Assembly (NCBI GenBank): GCA_046346665.1
Contig: JAXMHQ010000014.1
Span: 49,555 to 113,554 of the forward strand
Origin: JAXMHQ01 sp046346665
GTDB taxonomy: Bacteria > Verrucomicrobiota > Verrucomicrobiia > Limisphaerales > JAXMHQ01
Direction: 5' to 3'
Length of the DNA: 64,000 nucleotides
The position numbers were made by a program, and so were the translations under genes. The first letter of the stretch is position 1. Each line of letters opens with the position of its first letter. Positions 52,227-61,293 of the stretch are shown piece after piece. The notes beneath the pieces are model-generated. The model did not search any database. It saw only the letters and a list, made by a program, of their open reading frames with translations, and had not been told where the DNA came from.

Positions 52227-52376
52227 GTGCCCTTCACTCTTCAGCCTTCAGACTTTAGCCCTTAGCCTTCCGCCCCTCCCTCCCGCCCGGCAAATTCTGC
52301 AATGGATTCGGGAAACTTCTGCCCTCAGTTTTCGTAAGTGCCTGCAGTTTCGCGTTAAAACCCCTGCAAAAGGCCC

Positions 52377-53147
52377 ATGGCATATCCAGTGCTCAACAGG
52401 CCGCGAATGAATGTGAGTTTATACCAGGCTGCGGCGGCCATGAACGCCCACGCGCGCTGGCAGGACATGATCGCGCAGAACCTTGCGGCCGGAACCGCCC
52501 CCGGTTTCCGCAAACAGGAGATTTCATTCGACGCCATCCAGGCCGGGATCAATCCCTCCACCGCCCCCGGCGCCCCCAGTTACGTCATCCCCGCCGCCAA
52601 TGTCAGCACCAGCTACGAAGCCGGCGAAACCCGCGCCACGGGCAACCTCACCGATCTCGCCCTCGACGGGCCCGGTTTCCTCGAAGTCCAGCTTCCCAAC
52701 GGCACCCGCGCCTACACGCGCGACGGCGAACTCCACATCAGCGCCCAGGGTGAACTGGTCACCAAACAGGGCTACCCCGTCCTCGGCACCGGCGGCCCCA
52801 TCCAGATCGACCCCAACAGCGGCGGCACGCTGACGATTTCATCCACCGGCGACGTAAGCCAGGGCGACCAGAGCCGCGGCAAGCTGCATATTGTCGAATT
52901 CACCCAACCGCGCGCCCTCACCCCGATCGGCAACGGCTGCTTCATTCCCCAACAGGCCGGCGCCGTCCCGAAAAACGCCACCGTCACCACCGTCAGCCAG
53001 GGCTTTCTCGAAGGATCCAACAGCTCGACCAGCCTGGAAATGAGCAATCTCATCATGGCCATGCGCATGTTCGAGGCGAACCAGAAAGTGCTTCAAACCC
53101 AGGACGACCGCATGGGCAAGGTCATCGCGGAACTCGGCGGATCCTGA
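52377..53147 (+). CDS. flgF: Flagellar basal-body rod protein FlgF
   Basis: 256 aa. Rod-family protein lacking the usual NNIANVNT text: the N-terminus reads MNVSLYQAAAAMNAHARWQDMIAQNLAAGTAPGFRKQE (key part QDMIAQNLA..APGFRK). Further on are LALDGPGFLEVQLPNGTRAYTRDG and the C-terminal SLEMSNLIMAMRMFEANQKVLQTQDD. First gene of the flgFGAHIJN block, followed by flgG. ATG 52377 has AAAGG upstream; ATG 52407 is an alternative. Confidence 0.88.
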   Translation: MAYPVLNRPRMNVSLYQAAAAMNAHARWQDMIAQNLAAGTAPGFRKQEISFDAIQAGINPSTAPGAPSYVIPAANVSTSYEAGETRATGNLTDLALDGPGFLEVQLPNGTRAYTRDGELHISAQGELVTKQGYPVLGTGGPIQIDPNSGGTLTISSTGDVSQGDQSRGKLHIVEFTQPRALTPIGNGCFIPQQAGAVPKNATVTTVSQGFLEGSNSSTSLEMSNLIMAMRMFEANQKVLQTQDDRMGKVIAELGGS

Positions 53148-53181
53148 CATGAATTTCCCATCCAACACCCGCAACTGAGTT

Positions 53182-53964
53182 ATGCTTCGATCCCTCTATT
53201 CCGCCGCCGCCGGCATGCAGTCGCAGCAGATGAACCTCGACGTCATCTCGAACAACCTCGCGAACGTCAACACCACCGGCTACAAGAAAAGCAAGATCGA
53301 GTTCCAGGAACTGCTCTACCAGACCACCCGCTCCGCCGGCGCCGACCAGGGCTCCGGGAACATCCTGCCCACCGGCATCCAGGTCGGCCAGGGCTCCCGC
53401 CCCGTCGCCACTTCCCGCATCTTCACCAGCGGCGACCTCACCCAGACCGGCGAAAAACTCGATGTCGGCGTCCAGGGCGACGGATTTTTCGAAGTCCAGC
53501 TCCCCGACGGCACGCTCGCCTACACCCGCGACGGCGCTTTTAAAACCTCCTCCGACGGACGCATCGTCACCAGCGACGGACTCCCGCTCCAGGCCGGTTT
53601 CCAGCCCGTCCCCTCCGGCACCACCAACATCACCATCGGCTCAAACGGCTACGTCACGTATTCCGGCGCCAACGGCAACACCAGCTTCCAGGTCCAGCTC
53701 GTCCGCTTCACCAATCCCTCCGGCCTCGAAAGCCTCGGCAGCAATCTCTACAAGGAAACCACCGCCTCCGGCACCCCGCAGCTCGGCACCCCCGGCCAGA
53801 ACGGCTACGGCACCCTCAACCAGGGTTACCTCGAACTCTCCAACGTCAAGGTCGTCGAGGAAATGGTCAACCTCATCCTCGCCCAGCGCGCATACGAAGT
53901 GAATTCCAAGGCCGTCCAGGCCGCCGACGAAATGATGCAGCAAAGCAACAACATCAAACGCTGA
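53182..53964 (+). CDS. flgG: Flagellar distal rod protein FlgG
   Basis: 260 aa. MLRSLYSAAAGMQSQQMNLDV, SNNLANVNTTGYKKSKIEFQ, LDVGVQGDGFFEVQLPDG, and the C-terminal LSNVKVVEEMVNLILAQRAYEVNSKAVQAADEMMQ (key part VEEMV.LI.AQRAYE.NSK) are canonical FlgG, of normal length (260). Its stop overlaps the flgA start by one base. Confidence 0.97.
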   Translation: MLRSLYSAAAGMQSQQMNLDVISNNLANVNTTGYKKSKIEFQELLYQTTRSAGADQGSGNILPTGIQVGQGSRPVATSRIFTSGDLTQTGEKLDVGVQGDGFFEVQLPDGTLAYTRDGAFKTSSDGRIVTSDGLPLQAGFQPVPSGTTNITIGSNGYVTYSGANGNTSFQVQLVRFTNPSGLESLGSNLYKETTASGTPQLGTPGQNGYGTLNQGYLELSNVKVVEEMVNLILAQRAYEVNSKAVQAADEMMQQSNNIKR

Positions 53965-54764
53965 TGCGCACCCCCATTTCAAAAATGTTCCGCCCGATTT
54001 TTGTTGCCTGGCTGGCCACCGGGTTCGCCGTCTCCGTTTCAGCGGACGAACCCGCCCTTTCCGCCGCGCCCCCCGCGCCCCCCGCGGCACCCGCGGCACC
54101 CGCTCCCGCCGCCCCGCGCCCGGATCGCCCGTTCTCCGAGTCCGACTTGCTCGCCCTGCTCACCGCCACCCTCCAGCAGGATTACGTGCACGACCGCGGC
54201 CAGCTCGAACTCCGCTTCACACAGCCGTGGAAAACCCGGAATTTCCCCGACACCCCGCTCACCGTCAAAGTGCTCGAAATTCCGTCCCAGGGCGTGACCC
54301 CCAGTTTTATCATCCGATTCGAATTGCGCACCGACCAGGCCACGCTGGGCTCCTGGCAATTGCCCGTCCAGGCCCGCGTCTGGCGCGAAGTATGGGTCGC
54401 CCGCTCGCCCGCACCCCGCGGCACGCTGCTGGCCGATGCCGACCTCGCCACCGACAAACGCGACATGCTCCTCGTGCATGAACCTCTCCTCGATTGGTCG
54501 CCCGGCGATACCGCCCTCGAACTCGCCGAGCCGCTCCAGGCCGGCGCACCTATCCTCGCCCGCGCTGCCCGCCTCCGCCCCGTCATCCACCGCGGCCAGC
54601 TCGCCGATGCCATCGTCCAGGACGGCGCCCTCAATATCAGCATGAAGGTCGAAGTGCTCGAGGACGGCGCCCCCGGCCAGCTCGTCCGCGCCCGCAATCC
54701 CCACACGCGCCACGATCTCCGCGGCAAAGTGCTCAACGCCCAAACCATCCAGGTGACTCTCTGA
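53964..54764 (+). CDS. flgA: P-ring assembly chaperone FlgA
   Basis: 266 aa. Signal peptide (about 1-28), Pro/Ala linker (about 30-52), a FlgA N-terminal domain, then an SAF domain from about 150 (VWVARSPAPRGTLLADADLATDKRDML) and a C-terminal beta part with VRARNPHTRHDLRGKVLNAQTIQV (key part GQLVRARNP). FlgA helps assemble FlgI in the periplasm. Its position between flgG and flgH recalls alphaproteobacterial order. Confidence 0.9.
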   Translation: MRTPISKMFRPIFVAWLATGFAVSVSADEPALSAAPPAPPAAPAAPAPAAPRPDRPFSESDLLALLTATLQQDYVHDRGQLELRFTQPWKTRNFPDTPLTVKVLEIPSQGVTPSFIIRFELRTDQATLGSWQLPVQARVWREVWVARSPAPRGTLLADADLATDKRDMLLVHEPLLDWSPGDTALELAEPLQAGAPILARAARLRPVIHRGQLADAIVQDGALNISMKVEVLEDGAPGQLVRARNPHTRHDLRGKVLNAQTIQVTL

Positions 54765-54765
54765 T

Positions 54766-55386
54766 ATGAAAACCCGGCGCCTCCTCGCTTTCCTCTGCCT
54801 CGCCGCCGCCGCCCTCGCGCCGCTCGCCGGCGCCCAATCGCTCTGGCGCGACGACCTCTCCCGGCCCATGTACTCCGACAAAATCGCGTCGGGCATCGGC
54901 GACATCGTCACCATCGCCGTCCAGGAAAGCACCACGACTTCCAAGGACAACAAAACCGCCACAACGAAGCAGTCGAACGTCGACGCCAGCATCGCCAGCT
55001 TCCTTTACAGCCCCGGCGCCAGCGGCCTTCTCACCCAGGGCGGCCAAATGCCCGCGTTGAAATACAATTACAAGAACGATTTCGCCGGCGGCGGCACGAT
55101 CAATAATTCCGAGAAAATCGTCAGCTACGTCGCCGCTCGCGTCATCGACGTCCTGCCAAACCGCAGCCTCGTCATCGAAGGCCGGCGCGAAACCGCGTTC
55201 GGCGGCGAACAGCAAACCATCATCCTCCGCGGTGTCGTGCGCATCGACGACATCAGCTCCGACAACACCGTGTTCAGCTACAACATCGCCGACGCCAGCA
55301 TCCATATCATCGGCAAAGGCACCATCACCGACAGCCAGCGCAAGGGCTGGTTCAACTGGCTCTGGGACAAGGTTTCTCCTTTCTAA
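54766..55386 (+). CDS. flgH: Flagellar L-ring protein FlgH, non-lipoprotein form
   Basis: 206 aa. Outer-membrane bushing. Motifs: SLWRDD, GDIVTIAVQESTTTSKDN, NSEKIVSYVAARVIDVLPNRSLVIEGRRE (key part VIDVLPN..LVIEG), LRGVVRIDDISSDNTV and GKGTITDSQRKGWF. The signal peptide ends LAPLAGAQS; there is no lipobox cysteine, whereas E. coli FlgH is a lipoprotein. Probably cleaved by signal peptidase I. Confidence 0.94.
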   Translation: MKTRRLLAFLCLAAAALAPLAGAQSLWRDDLSRPMYSDKIASGIGDIVTIAVQESTTTSKDNKTATTKQSNVDASIASFLYSPGASGLLTQGGQMPALKYNYKNDFAGGGTINNSEKIVSYVAARVIDVLPNRSLVIEGRRETAFGGEQQTIILRGVVRIDDISSDNTVFSYNIADASIHIIGKGTITDSQRKGWFNWLWDKVSPF

Positions 55387-55389
55387 TCC

Positions 55390-56532
55390 ATGTCACGATT
55401 CCATCCTCCATTGAACCGCCGCCGCCTGGCGCCCGCGCTCCTGGCCCTGGTGCTCGCCGTGGCCGCATTCCCGGCCGCCGCCCACGCCGCCGGCGTGCTC
55501 ATCCGAGACCTGGTCATGTTCTCCGGCGCCCGCGACAACCAGCTCGTCGGCTACGGCCTCGTCGCCGGCCTCGCCGGCGATGGCGACAAGGACCCCGTCT
55601 ACACCAAGCAGACCGTCGCCAACATGCTGCGCCGTTACGGGATCAATGTCCCGCCCACCACCCTCTCCGCCAAAAACGTCGCCGTCGTCATGGTCACCGC
55701 CGATATCCCCGCCTTCAACAAATCCGGCAGCCGCATCGACGTCCAGGTCTCCTCCATGGGCGACGCCAAATCGCTCCAGGGCGGCGTCCTGCTCCAGACC
55801 CCCCTCTTCGGCGCCGATAACAAGGTCTACGCCGTCGCCCAGGGCCCCATGTCCATCGGCGGATTCGTCGCCGGCAACGGCGGCGCCGGCGGCGCCACCG
55901 TCACCAAAAATCATCCCACCGTCGCTACCATCATCGGCGGCGCCATCGTCGAACACGAAATCCCCACCACCCTCGTCCACGATAACAACGTCGAACTGGT
56001 CCTCCGCGATCCCGGGTTCACCTCCGCCGCCCGCATGGCCGCCGCCATCAACCAGGTGTTCACCAACTCCGCCCAGGCCGTCGACTCCACCTCCGTCCGC
56101 GTCCATATGCCCGACGGCGCCGAGGCGTCCCCCATCGATTTCATCGCCCGACTCGAAAACATCGAGGTCTCGCCCGAAATGCCCGCCCGCATCATCATCA
56201 ACGAACGCACCGGCACCATCGTCGCCACCTCCCGCATCCGCATCGCGAGCTGCGCCGTCTCCCAGGGCGACATCACCATCAGCGTCGCCTCCGTCGTCGA
56301 TGTCTCCCAGCCCGCCCCCTTCAGCGATCGCGGCCACACCGTCGCCGCGCCGCGCACGTCCACCGAAGCCACCGAAACCAAATCCGCCCTCATCCCCCTG
56401 CCGGAAATGCCGACAGTGGAAAAGGTGGCCTCCGCGCTCAATACCCTCGGGGTCACCCCGCGCGATATGATGGCCATCTTCGAAGCCATGAAACAGGCCG
56501 GCGCACTCCAGGCCGAACTCATCATCCGGTAA
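55390..56532 (+). CDS. flgI: Flagellar P-ring protein FlgI
   Basis: 380 aa, normal length. Signal peptide (about 1-32, PAAAHAA). VLIRDLVMFSGARDNQLVGYGLVAGLAGDGD, NMLRRYGINVPP, KNVAVVMVTADIPAF, VSSMGDAKSLQGGVLLQTPLFGAD (key part DAKSLQGG.L..TPL) are canonical. FlgI encircles the rod in the peptidoglycan layer. It precedes flgJ by one base. Confidence 0.97.
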   Translation: MSRFHPPLNRRRLAPALLALVLAVAAFPAAAHAAGVLIRDLVMFSGARDNQLVGYGLVAGLAGDGDKDPVYTKQTVANMLRRYGINVPPTTLSAKNVAVVMVTADIPAFNKSGSRIDVQVSSMGDAKSLQGGVLLQTPLFGADNKVYAVAQGPMSIGGFVAGNGGAGGATVTKNHPTVATIIGGAIVEHEIPTTLVHDNNVELVLRDPGFTSAARMAAAINQVFTNSAQAVDSTSVRVHMPDGAEASPIDFIARLENIEVSPEMPARIIINERTGTIVATSRIRIASCAVSQGDITISVASVVDVSQPAPFSDRGHTVAAPRTSTEATETKSALIPLPEMPTVEKVASALNTLGVTPRDMMAIFEAMKQAGALQAELIIR

Positions 56533-56533
56533 C

Positions 56534-57007
56534 ATGGAAATCCAACCCCTTCGATCCCAGCACGTCGACGCCTCCGACATCCCGGTCGAGCGGCTCGCGG
56601 GGAATTCGCGCCTCACCGAGGACGAGAAGGTGGCCGAAGCGTCCCGGCAATTCGAAGCCATCCTCCTGCGCCAGATTCTCCAGAACACCCAGAAAACCGT
56701 CATCCAGTCCAAGTTCGCCGACAATTCCACCTCCGCCGGCATCTACCAGGACATGGTCTCGCAACAGCTCGCCGACAGCATTTCCAAATCCGGCGCCCTG
56801 CACCTCGCCGAGTCCCTCCAGCAACAGGTCAGCCGCCAGATCCACCGGGTTTCCCCGGCCGGACATCCTTCCACCCGGGACGCGTCGCCCACCACGCCCG
56901 GAACGGAGGGGGCCCGGCCTTCCACTTCACCCCACACCCACGCCGGCCGCACCCGCGGCGGCGTTCGCCCGGCCCATGCCCCATCGAATTTAACCTCTCA
57001 TGAATGA
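56534..57007 (+). CDS. flgJ: Rod-binding protein FlgJ, single-domain
   Basis: 157 aa. Residues about 30-100 carry the rod-cap domain: ASRQFEAILLRQILQNTQKT and SAGIYQDMVSQQLADSISKSG. The muramidase domain of gammaproteobacterial FlgJ is missing, so wall cutting must rely on another enzyme. The final 55 residues are Pro/Thr/Arg-rich disorder. Overlaps flgN by 8 bases. Confidence 0.88.
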   Translation: MEIQPLRSQHVDASDIPVERLAGNSRLTEDEKVAEASRQFEAILLRQILQNTQKTVIQSKFADNSTSAGIYQDMVSQQLADSISKSGALHLAESLQQQVSRQIHRVSPAGHPSTRDASPTTPGTEGARPSTSPHTHAGRTRGGVRPAHAPSNLTSHE

Positions 57008-57497
57008 ACTTTTGCAAAACCTGATTGAAGCCCTGCGCGAAGAATTGAAGGAGTACGGCGAAATGCTGGCGCTCCTCGACCAGCAGCAGGAACTCGTCAT
57101 GCGCCGCCAGACACAGGACCTGCTCCAGTGCGTCGCCGCCATCAACGCCCAGGCCGATACCATCGCCGCCGCCCGACGCGAACGCGAACAACACCAACGC
57201 CACGTCGCCGTCGAAGCCGGCCTCGCCGAGGACGCCCCCTTCGCCGCGCTCGCCCCGCGGCTCCCCGCCGAAATACGGCCGCTCGTCCAGGCGCTCGTGC
57301 AGGAAAACAACCACCTCGTCGTGCGCATCCAGCAGCGCGCCCGGCAAAATCACCTGCTCCTCAGCCGGGTGGTCGAACTCATGCAACGCTTCCTGGGAAC
57401 ACTGTTCCCCGGAACCCAGCCCGGCACCTACGCCGACAGCGGCCAACTCGCCGCCGCCGCACTGCCCCAACGATCCCTCTACGACGCCGTCGGCTGA
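57000..57497 (+). CDS. flgN: Hook-filament junction chaperone FlgN
   Basis: 165 aa, mostly helical: LLQNLIEALREELKEYGEMLALLDQQQELVMRRQTQDLLQ (key part LL..EQQ.LV.R...DL) then a second helix pair RQNHLLLSRVVELMQRFLGTLFPG. FlgN binds FlgK and FlgL for export; its gene lies directly upstream of flgK, which supports the assignment. Confidence 0.85.
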   Translation: MNELLQNLIEALREELKEYGEMLALLDQQQELVMRRQTQDLLQCVAAINAQADTIAAARREREQHQRHVAVEAGLAEDAPFAALAPRLPAEIRPLVQALVQENNHLVVRIQQRARQNHLLLSRVVELMQRFLGTLFPGTQPGTYADSGQLAAAALPQRSLYDAVG

Positions 57498-57505
57498 TCC
57501 AATTT

Positions 57506-58936
57506 ATGCTCGGTCTGTTTGGCACATTGAACCTGGGAGCCCGCTCGCTGCAAGCGCAGCAGACGGGCGTGGAAGTGGCAGGCCAAAACCTCGCCAACAT
57601 CAACAATACCGCCTACGCCCGGCAGCGCATCCAGCTCCAGACGAGCCTCACCATCCCGACCGCCATCGGGCCGCAAGGCACCGGCGCCCAGGTCGTCTCC
57701 ATCGAACAAATCCGCAACACGCTCCTCGACGGCCAGATCCAGGCCGAGAACAGCGTCGGCGGCTACTGGAACGCCCAGCAAAGCTGGCTGCAAAACGCCC
57801 AGACCGAACTCGGCCAGTTCCTCAACCAAAGCTCCTCCAGCGTCGACAACACCGCCAACGCCGGCAGCTCCTCCACCGCCCAGGGAATTTCCGACCAGCT
57901 CAACGGCCTGTTCAATGCCTTCAAAAGCCTCGCGACCGACCCGTCCTCCCTCACCGCCCGCCAGGCCCTCGTCAACCAGGCCCAAACCCTCGCCAGCGGT
58001 CTCAACCAGACCGTCCAGCGCATCGATTCCCTCACGAACACCCTCAACAACGGCATCTACAACGACGCCGCCTCCGCCAACCAGCTCCTGGCCCATATCG
58101 CCGATCTCAACGACCAGATCGCCCGGTCCGAGCTCGCCACCGGCGGGACCGCCAACGATTTGCGCGACCTCCGGGAAGCCGACCTCGAAGACCTCGCGAA
58201 AATTGTCAGCTTCGACACCTCCACCGCCACCGACGGCTCCGTCAACATCAGCATCAACGGAAACCCCCTCGTCACCGGCAAGAACGTCGTCGATACCATT
58301 CTCGTCTACCCCTCCGGCACCGGGAACGTCTCGGTCGAAACCGCCACCACCAATCAGCCGCTCACCATGACGGGCGGCTCCATCCAGGGCGCGCTCGATA
58401 CCCGGGAAAATGTCCTCGATTACCTCACGCTCGGACTCAACAACCTCGCGTCGGCCGTCATCACCCAGGTCAACAGCATCTACAGCACCGGCTACGACCT
58501 CAACGGCAATACCGGCGGCACACTCTTCACCGGCACCGACGCCCGCACCATCGGCGTCAACAACACCGTCGTCACCGACCCGCGCGCCATCCAGGCCGCC
58601 GGCGTCGCCGGCGCGCCGGGCGACAACTCCGTCGCCCTCGCCCTCGGCCAGCTCTCCACCCAGACCGTCGCCTCCCTCTACAACCAGTCGTTCAGCAGCT
58701 ATTACGCCCAGCAAATCCAAAACTTCGGCACCAAGCTCTCCGATGCCAACGGACAGGTCGCCAATTATGACGCCGTAAACTCCATGCTGCTCAAGCAGCG
58801 CGACTCCGTCAGCGGGGTGTCGCTCGAGGAGGAAATGACCAGCCTGATCATGTTCCAAAAAGCCTACCAGGCTTCGTCCAAGATCATCACCACCGTCGAC
58901 CAGATGCTCAGCATCCTGGTCAACCTCAAGTCCTGA
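57506..58936 (+). CDS. flgK: Hook-associated protein FlgK (HAP1)
   Basis: 476 aa from ATG 57506. N-terminal MLGLFGTLNLGARSLQAQQTGVEVAGQNLANINNTAYARQRIQ (key part AGQNLANINNTAYARQ) and C-terminal GVSLEEEMTSLIMFQKAYQASSKIITTVDQML (key part EEEM..LI.FQKAYQASSK) define HAP1. The middle is shorter than in E. coli. FlgK is the first junction ring above the hook. An upstream in-frame extension lies out of frame inside flgN and is rejected. Confidence 0.95.
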   Translation: MLGLFGTLNLGARSLQAQQTGVEVAGQNLANINNTAYARQRIQLQTSLTIPTAIGPQGTGAQVVSIEQIRNTLLDGQIQAENSVGGYWNAQQSWLQNAQTELGQFLNQSSSSVDNTANAGSSSTAQGISDQLNGLFNAFKSLATDPSSLTARQALVNQAQTLASGLNQTVQRIDSLTNTLNNGIYNDAASANQLLAHIADLNDQIARSELATGGTANDLRDLREADLEDLAKIVSFDTSTATDGSVNISINGNPLVTGKNVVDTILVYPSGTGNVSVETATTNQPLTMTGGSIQGALDTRENVLDYLTLGLNNLASAVITQVNSIYSTGYDLNGNTGGTLFTGTDARTIGVNNTVVTDPRAIQAAGVAGAPGDNSVALALGQLSTQTVASLYNQSFSSYYAQQIQNFGTKLSDANGQVANYDAVNSMLLKQRDSVSGVSLEEEMTSLIMFQKAYQASSKIITTVDQMLSILVNLKS

Positions 58937-58960
58937 CCCGTGAATTCCTGAGGAACTCCT

Positions 58961-59905
58961 ATGCGCGTCACCGGCAACACCTTCACCGATACCCTGGTCA
59001 CCCAGCTCAACTCGCTCGCCGCCCGCCAATACCGGCTCCAAAGCGAGGCCGCCACCGGCCAGCGCATCCAGGCCCCCGAAGACGACCCCTCCGGCATGGC
59101 CCGCGCCCTCGATCTCCTCTCCGAAAGCAGCACCGTCGGACAATATTCCCAGACAATCACCGCCCTCCAGGACCGCACCACCAGCGCCTATAACGCCATC
59201 TCCTCGCTCAAAACCATCTCCGATCGCGCCGGCGAAATCGCCACGCAGGGCGGCGATCCCACCAAGCCGATCCAGGATCTCAAAAGCTACGCCGCCGAAG
59301 TCACCCAGATGATCAAGCAGGCGGTGCAGACGATGAATACCAAGTCGGCCCAGGATTACATCTTCGGCGGCACCGCCACCGGCCAGGCCCCGTACCAGAT
59401 TCAAACCGACGCCGACGGCAATGTCACCGGCGTCACCTACGCCGGCAACTCCAGCGTCGCCCAGCACCAGATCGCCGACGGCACCACCGTGTCGGTCGAT
59501 GTCCCCGGACAAAACAACACCGGCTCCGGCCCGCGCGGCGTCATCACCGACAGCCGTTACGGCGCCGATTTCTTCAACCACCTGATCTCCCTCCAGAATC
59601 ACCTGTTGAACGGCGACACCACGTCCATCAACAACACCGACCAGCCCGCCTTGCTGAACGACGAAAACAACATCGTCGCCCAGGTCGCCAACAACGGCGT
59701 TCTCCAAACCCGCCTCGACGCCTCCGCCTCGATGGCGTCCGCCCGCCTCGCCTCGCTGAAAACCACCCTCACCAGCGTCGCCGGCGCCGACCTCTCCCAA
59801 ACCCTTGTCAAATTGAGCGAGGCCCAGAACGCCTACCAGGTCGCCCTCCAGACCAGCTCCAACATCCTGAACCTGCAGCAATCCCTCCTCTCCAGCATCG
59901 GCTGA
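58961..59905 (+). CDS. flgL: Hook-associated protein FlgL (HAP3)
   Basis: 314 aa. Flagellin-like N-terminus: MRVTGNTFTDTLVTQLNSLA, QSEAATGQRIQAPEDDPSGMARAL; middle INTKSAQDYIFGGTATGQAPY-type text (MNTKSAQDYIFGGTATG); C-terminal LSEAQNAYQVALQTSSNILNLQQSLL. FlgL is the adaptor between FlgK and filament. ATG 58961 follows a GAGGA site. Last flagellar gene in the window. Confidence 0.94.
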   Translation: MRVTGNTFTDTLVTQLNSLAARQYRLQSEAATGQRIQAPEDDPSGMARALDLLSESSTVGQYSQTITALQDRTTSAYNAISSLKTISDRAGEIATQGGDPTKPIQDLKSYAAEVTQMIKQAVQTMNTKSAQDYIFGGTATGQAPYQIQTDADGNVTGVTYAGNSSVAQHQIADGTTVSVDVPGQNNTGSGPRGVITDSRYGADFFNHLISLQNHLLNGDTTSINNTDQPALLNDENNIVAQVANNGVLQTRLDASASMASARLASLKTTLTSVAGADLSQTLVKLSEAQNAYQVALQTSSNILNLQQSLLSSIG

Positions 59906-60127
59906 TAACTAACCCGGTCCGCTAACTCAGCAGGCCAACTCGGTGGGGCGAGACTCCGTCGAGCCCTGTCCAACTCCCCGTTTCCCTGATTGCTTTTCGT
60001 GTGTTTCCTGGTTGAAGGTTTTTCTTCCTGCTCGATCACCGTGACGCACGGATTCTGAACCGGCTTGTCCGCCAGGCGGTCGGCGATGCATATCCACGAA
60101 TCGCGATCTGTTTTTGTGGAATGGAAC

Positions 60128-60250
60128 TCAGTAATCCAGGTGGTCGAGCGTGCGGAGTCCGGGAATCCATTTGAAATGCCCCTCATGAGTGAGCACCGCC
60201 GCGTTCAGCCGCACCGGCAACAGGCGACGATCACATCGCACTGGCTAAGG
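60128..60250 (-). pseudogene. C-terminal remnant of a PIN-domain (VapC-type) toxin gene
   Basis: Reading leftward from 60250, one frame gives LSQCDVIVACCRCG and stops. One base over, the text continues AAVLTHEGHFKWIPGLRTLDHLDY and stops at 60128. Joined, this is the end of a PIN domain (xDVxIAA...LxTxDxHFxxIPGLRTL). The rest of the gene is missing; it is cut exactly where the RAYT element begins. The remaining DNA from 59906 to 60127 shows no gene. Confidence 0.45.
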
Positions 60251-60359
60251 GGTCAGTCCCAGCTATTGTAGAATTTGATTGACGAGTGTGACGTGAGAGG
60301 GGCTGGCGGTCAGTCCCAGCTATTGTAGAATTTGATTGACGAGTGTGACGTGAGAGGGG
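60251..60359. repeat. Tandem direct repeat (two 52-base copies, 57-base period)
   Basis: 60251-60302 and 60308-60359 are identical over 52 bases, separated by CTGGC. Each begins GGTCAGTCCCAGCTATTGTA. The first part is also found inverted at 61282-61305. It forms the left end of the RAYT element. Confidence 0.92.
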
Positions 60360-60371
60360 AGGTTTTGGGGT

Positions 60372-61293
60372 ATGGCGCGCAAGTTGCGAGTCGAGTATCC
60401 CGGTGCGATCTATCATGTGATGAGCCGCGGGGACCGGCGTGAGCCGATTTTCAAGGACGACAAGGATCGGGAATGTTTTCGGCCACGCTTGGGGAAGTTT
60501 GTGGAAAGACCGGGTGGCAAGTGCATGCGTATTGATGTCGAACCACTTTCATCTGGTGGTGGAGACGCCCTGGCAAATCTGTGGCCGGAATGAAATGTTC
60601 CTGGGCACCTATGCCTCGCGGTTCAATCGCCGGCACAAGTTGGTGGGCATCTTTTCAGCGGGCGGGCATAAATCATTGATTGTGGACGGGAGCGGCAAGG
60701 GGTATTTGCGGACGGTGTGCGAGCATACGTGCATTTGAATCCAGTTCGGGCAGGCCTGTTGGGTGCCCGTGAGGAGCTTGAGGAATATCGGTGGGAGCAG
60801 CTATCCGGAGTATTTTAGCGTGAGGCCAAGCGCGTGAAATGGTTGCAGGGTGGATCGGGTGCTGGGGGAAACGGGTATTAAGGCGATGACGCGTCTGGAA
60901 GACGGCGTTTTGCCGAAGCCATGGAAGAAAGACGCGGCAGTATAAGCCCGGGGAATGGAAGCGGGTGAAGCGCGGCTGGTTTTATGGCGGAAGGGAGCTG
61001 AGGGAGCGATTACAGAGGGAAATGGAAGGGGCGTTAGCAAGCACCACTCTGGGGAAGCGAAACGGGAAACGGACGAGCAGAAGGCAGAACGCCTGGCGAG
61101 TGAGGAACTGAAGAGACGCGGGGTGGGGGGAGGAGGAATTCGAGGGCGCGGCGGAAGACGGATGCGGGAAAGGTGGAATAGCCAGGAAGTTGAGGCGGGA
61201 GACGGTGATGACGTTGGATTGACGCGGAAGCGGTTGCGAATGGGGTGCCGCCATACACTGGCGAATCGCTTGAAAGCAGAAACTCTACAATAG
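60372..61293 (+). pseudogene. REP-associated tyrosine transposase (Y1/HuH, IS200-like), multiply frameshifted
   Basis: Starts MARKLRVEYPGAIYHVMSRG and continues DRREPIFKDDKDRECF, then shifts frame. The HuH motif LMSNHFHLVVETP (about 60532-60570) and SRFNRRHK, LIVDGSGKGYLRTVCE follow in the second frame. YVHLNPVRAGLL and EYRW follow in a third, SYPEYF in yet another. The C-terminal part (60955-61293) has DEQKAERLASEELKRRG and RLRMGCRHTLANRLKAETL. Intact RAYTs of this layout are about 300 residues. At least four frame breaks make it nonfunctional. Confidence 0.85.

Noticed and set aside
52227..52376. Sigma-54 or sigma-28 promoter in front of flgF
   Set aside because: GG and GC pairs are present but none at the required spacing, and no TAAAG..GCCGATAA-like sigma-28 site.
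57479..59881. Open frame of 800 codons on the minus strand opposite flgK/flgL
   Set aside because: Antisense shadow of strongly supported flgK and flgL; Gly/Val/Asp-rich with no domain.
60251..60359. CRISPR array
   Set aside because: Only two long copies with a 5-base spacer, and the same sequence recurs inverted at the other end of a transposase element.
60955..61293. Separate small gene of 112 codons
   Set aside because: Its protein text is the C-terminal part of the RAYT transposase, continuing the broken gene upstream.
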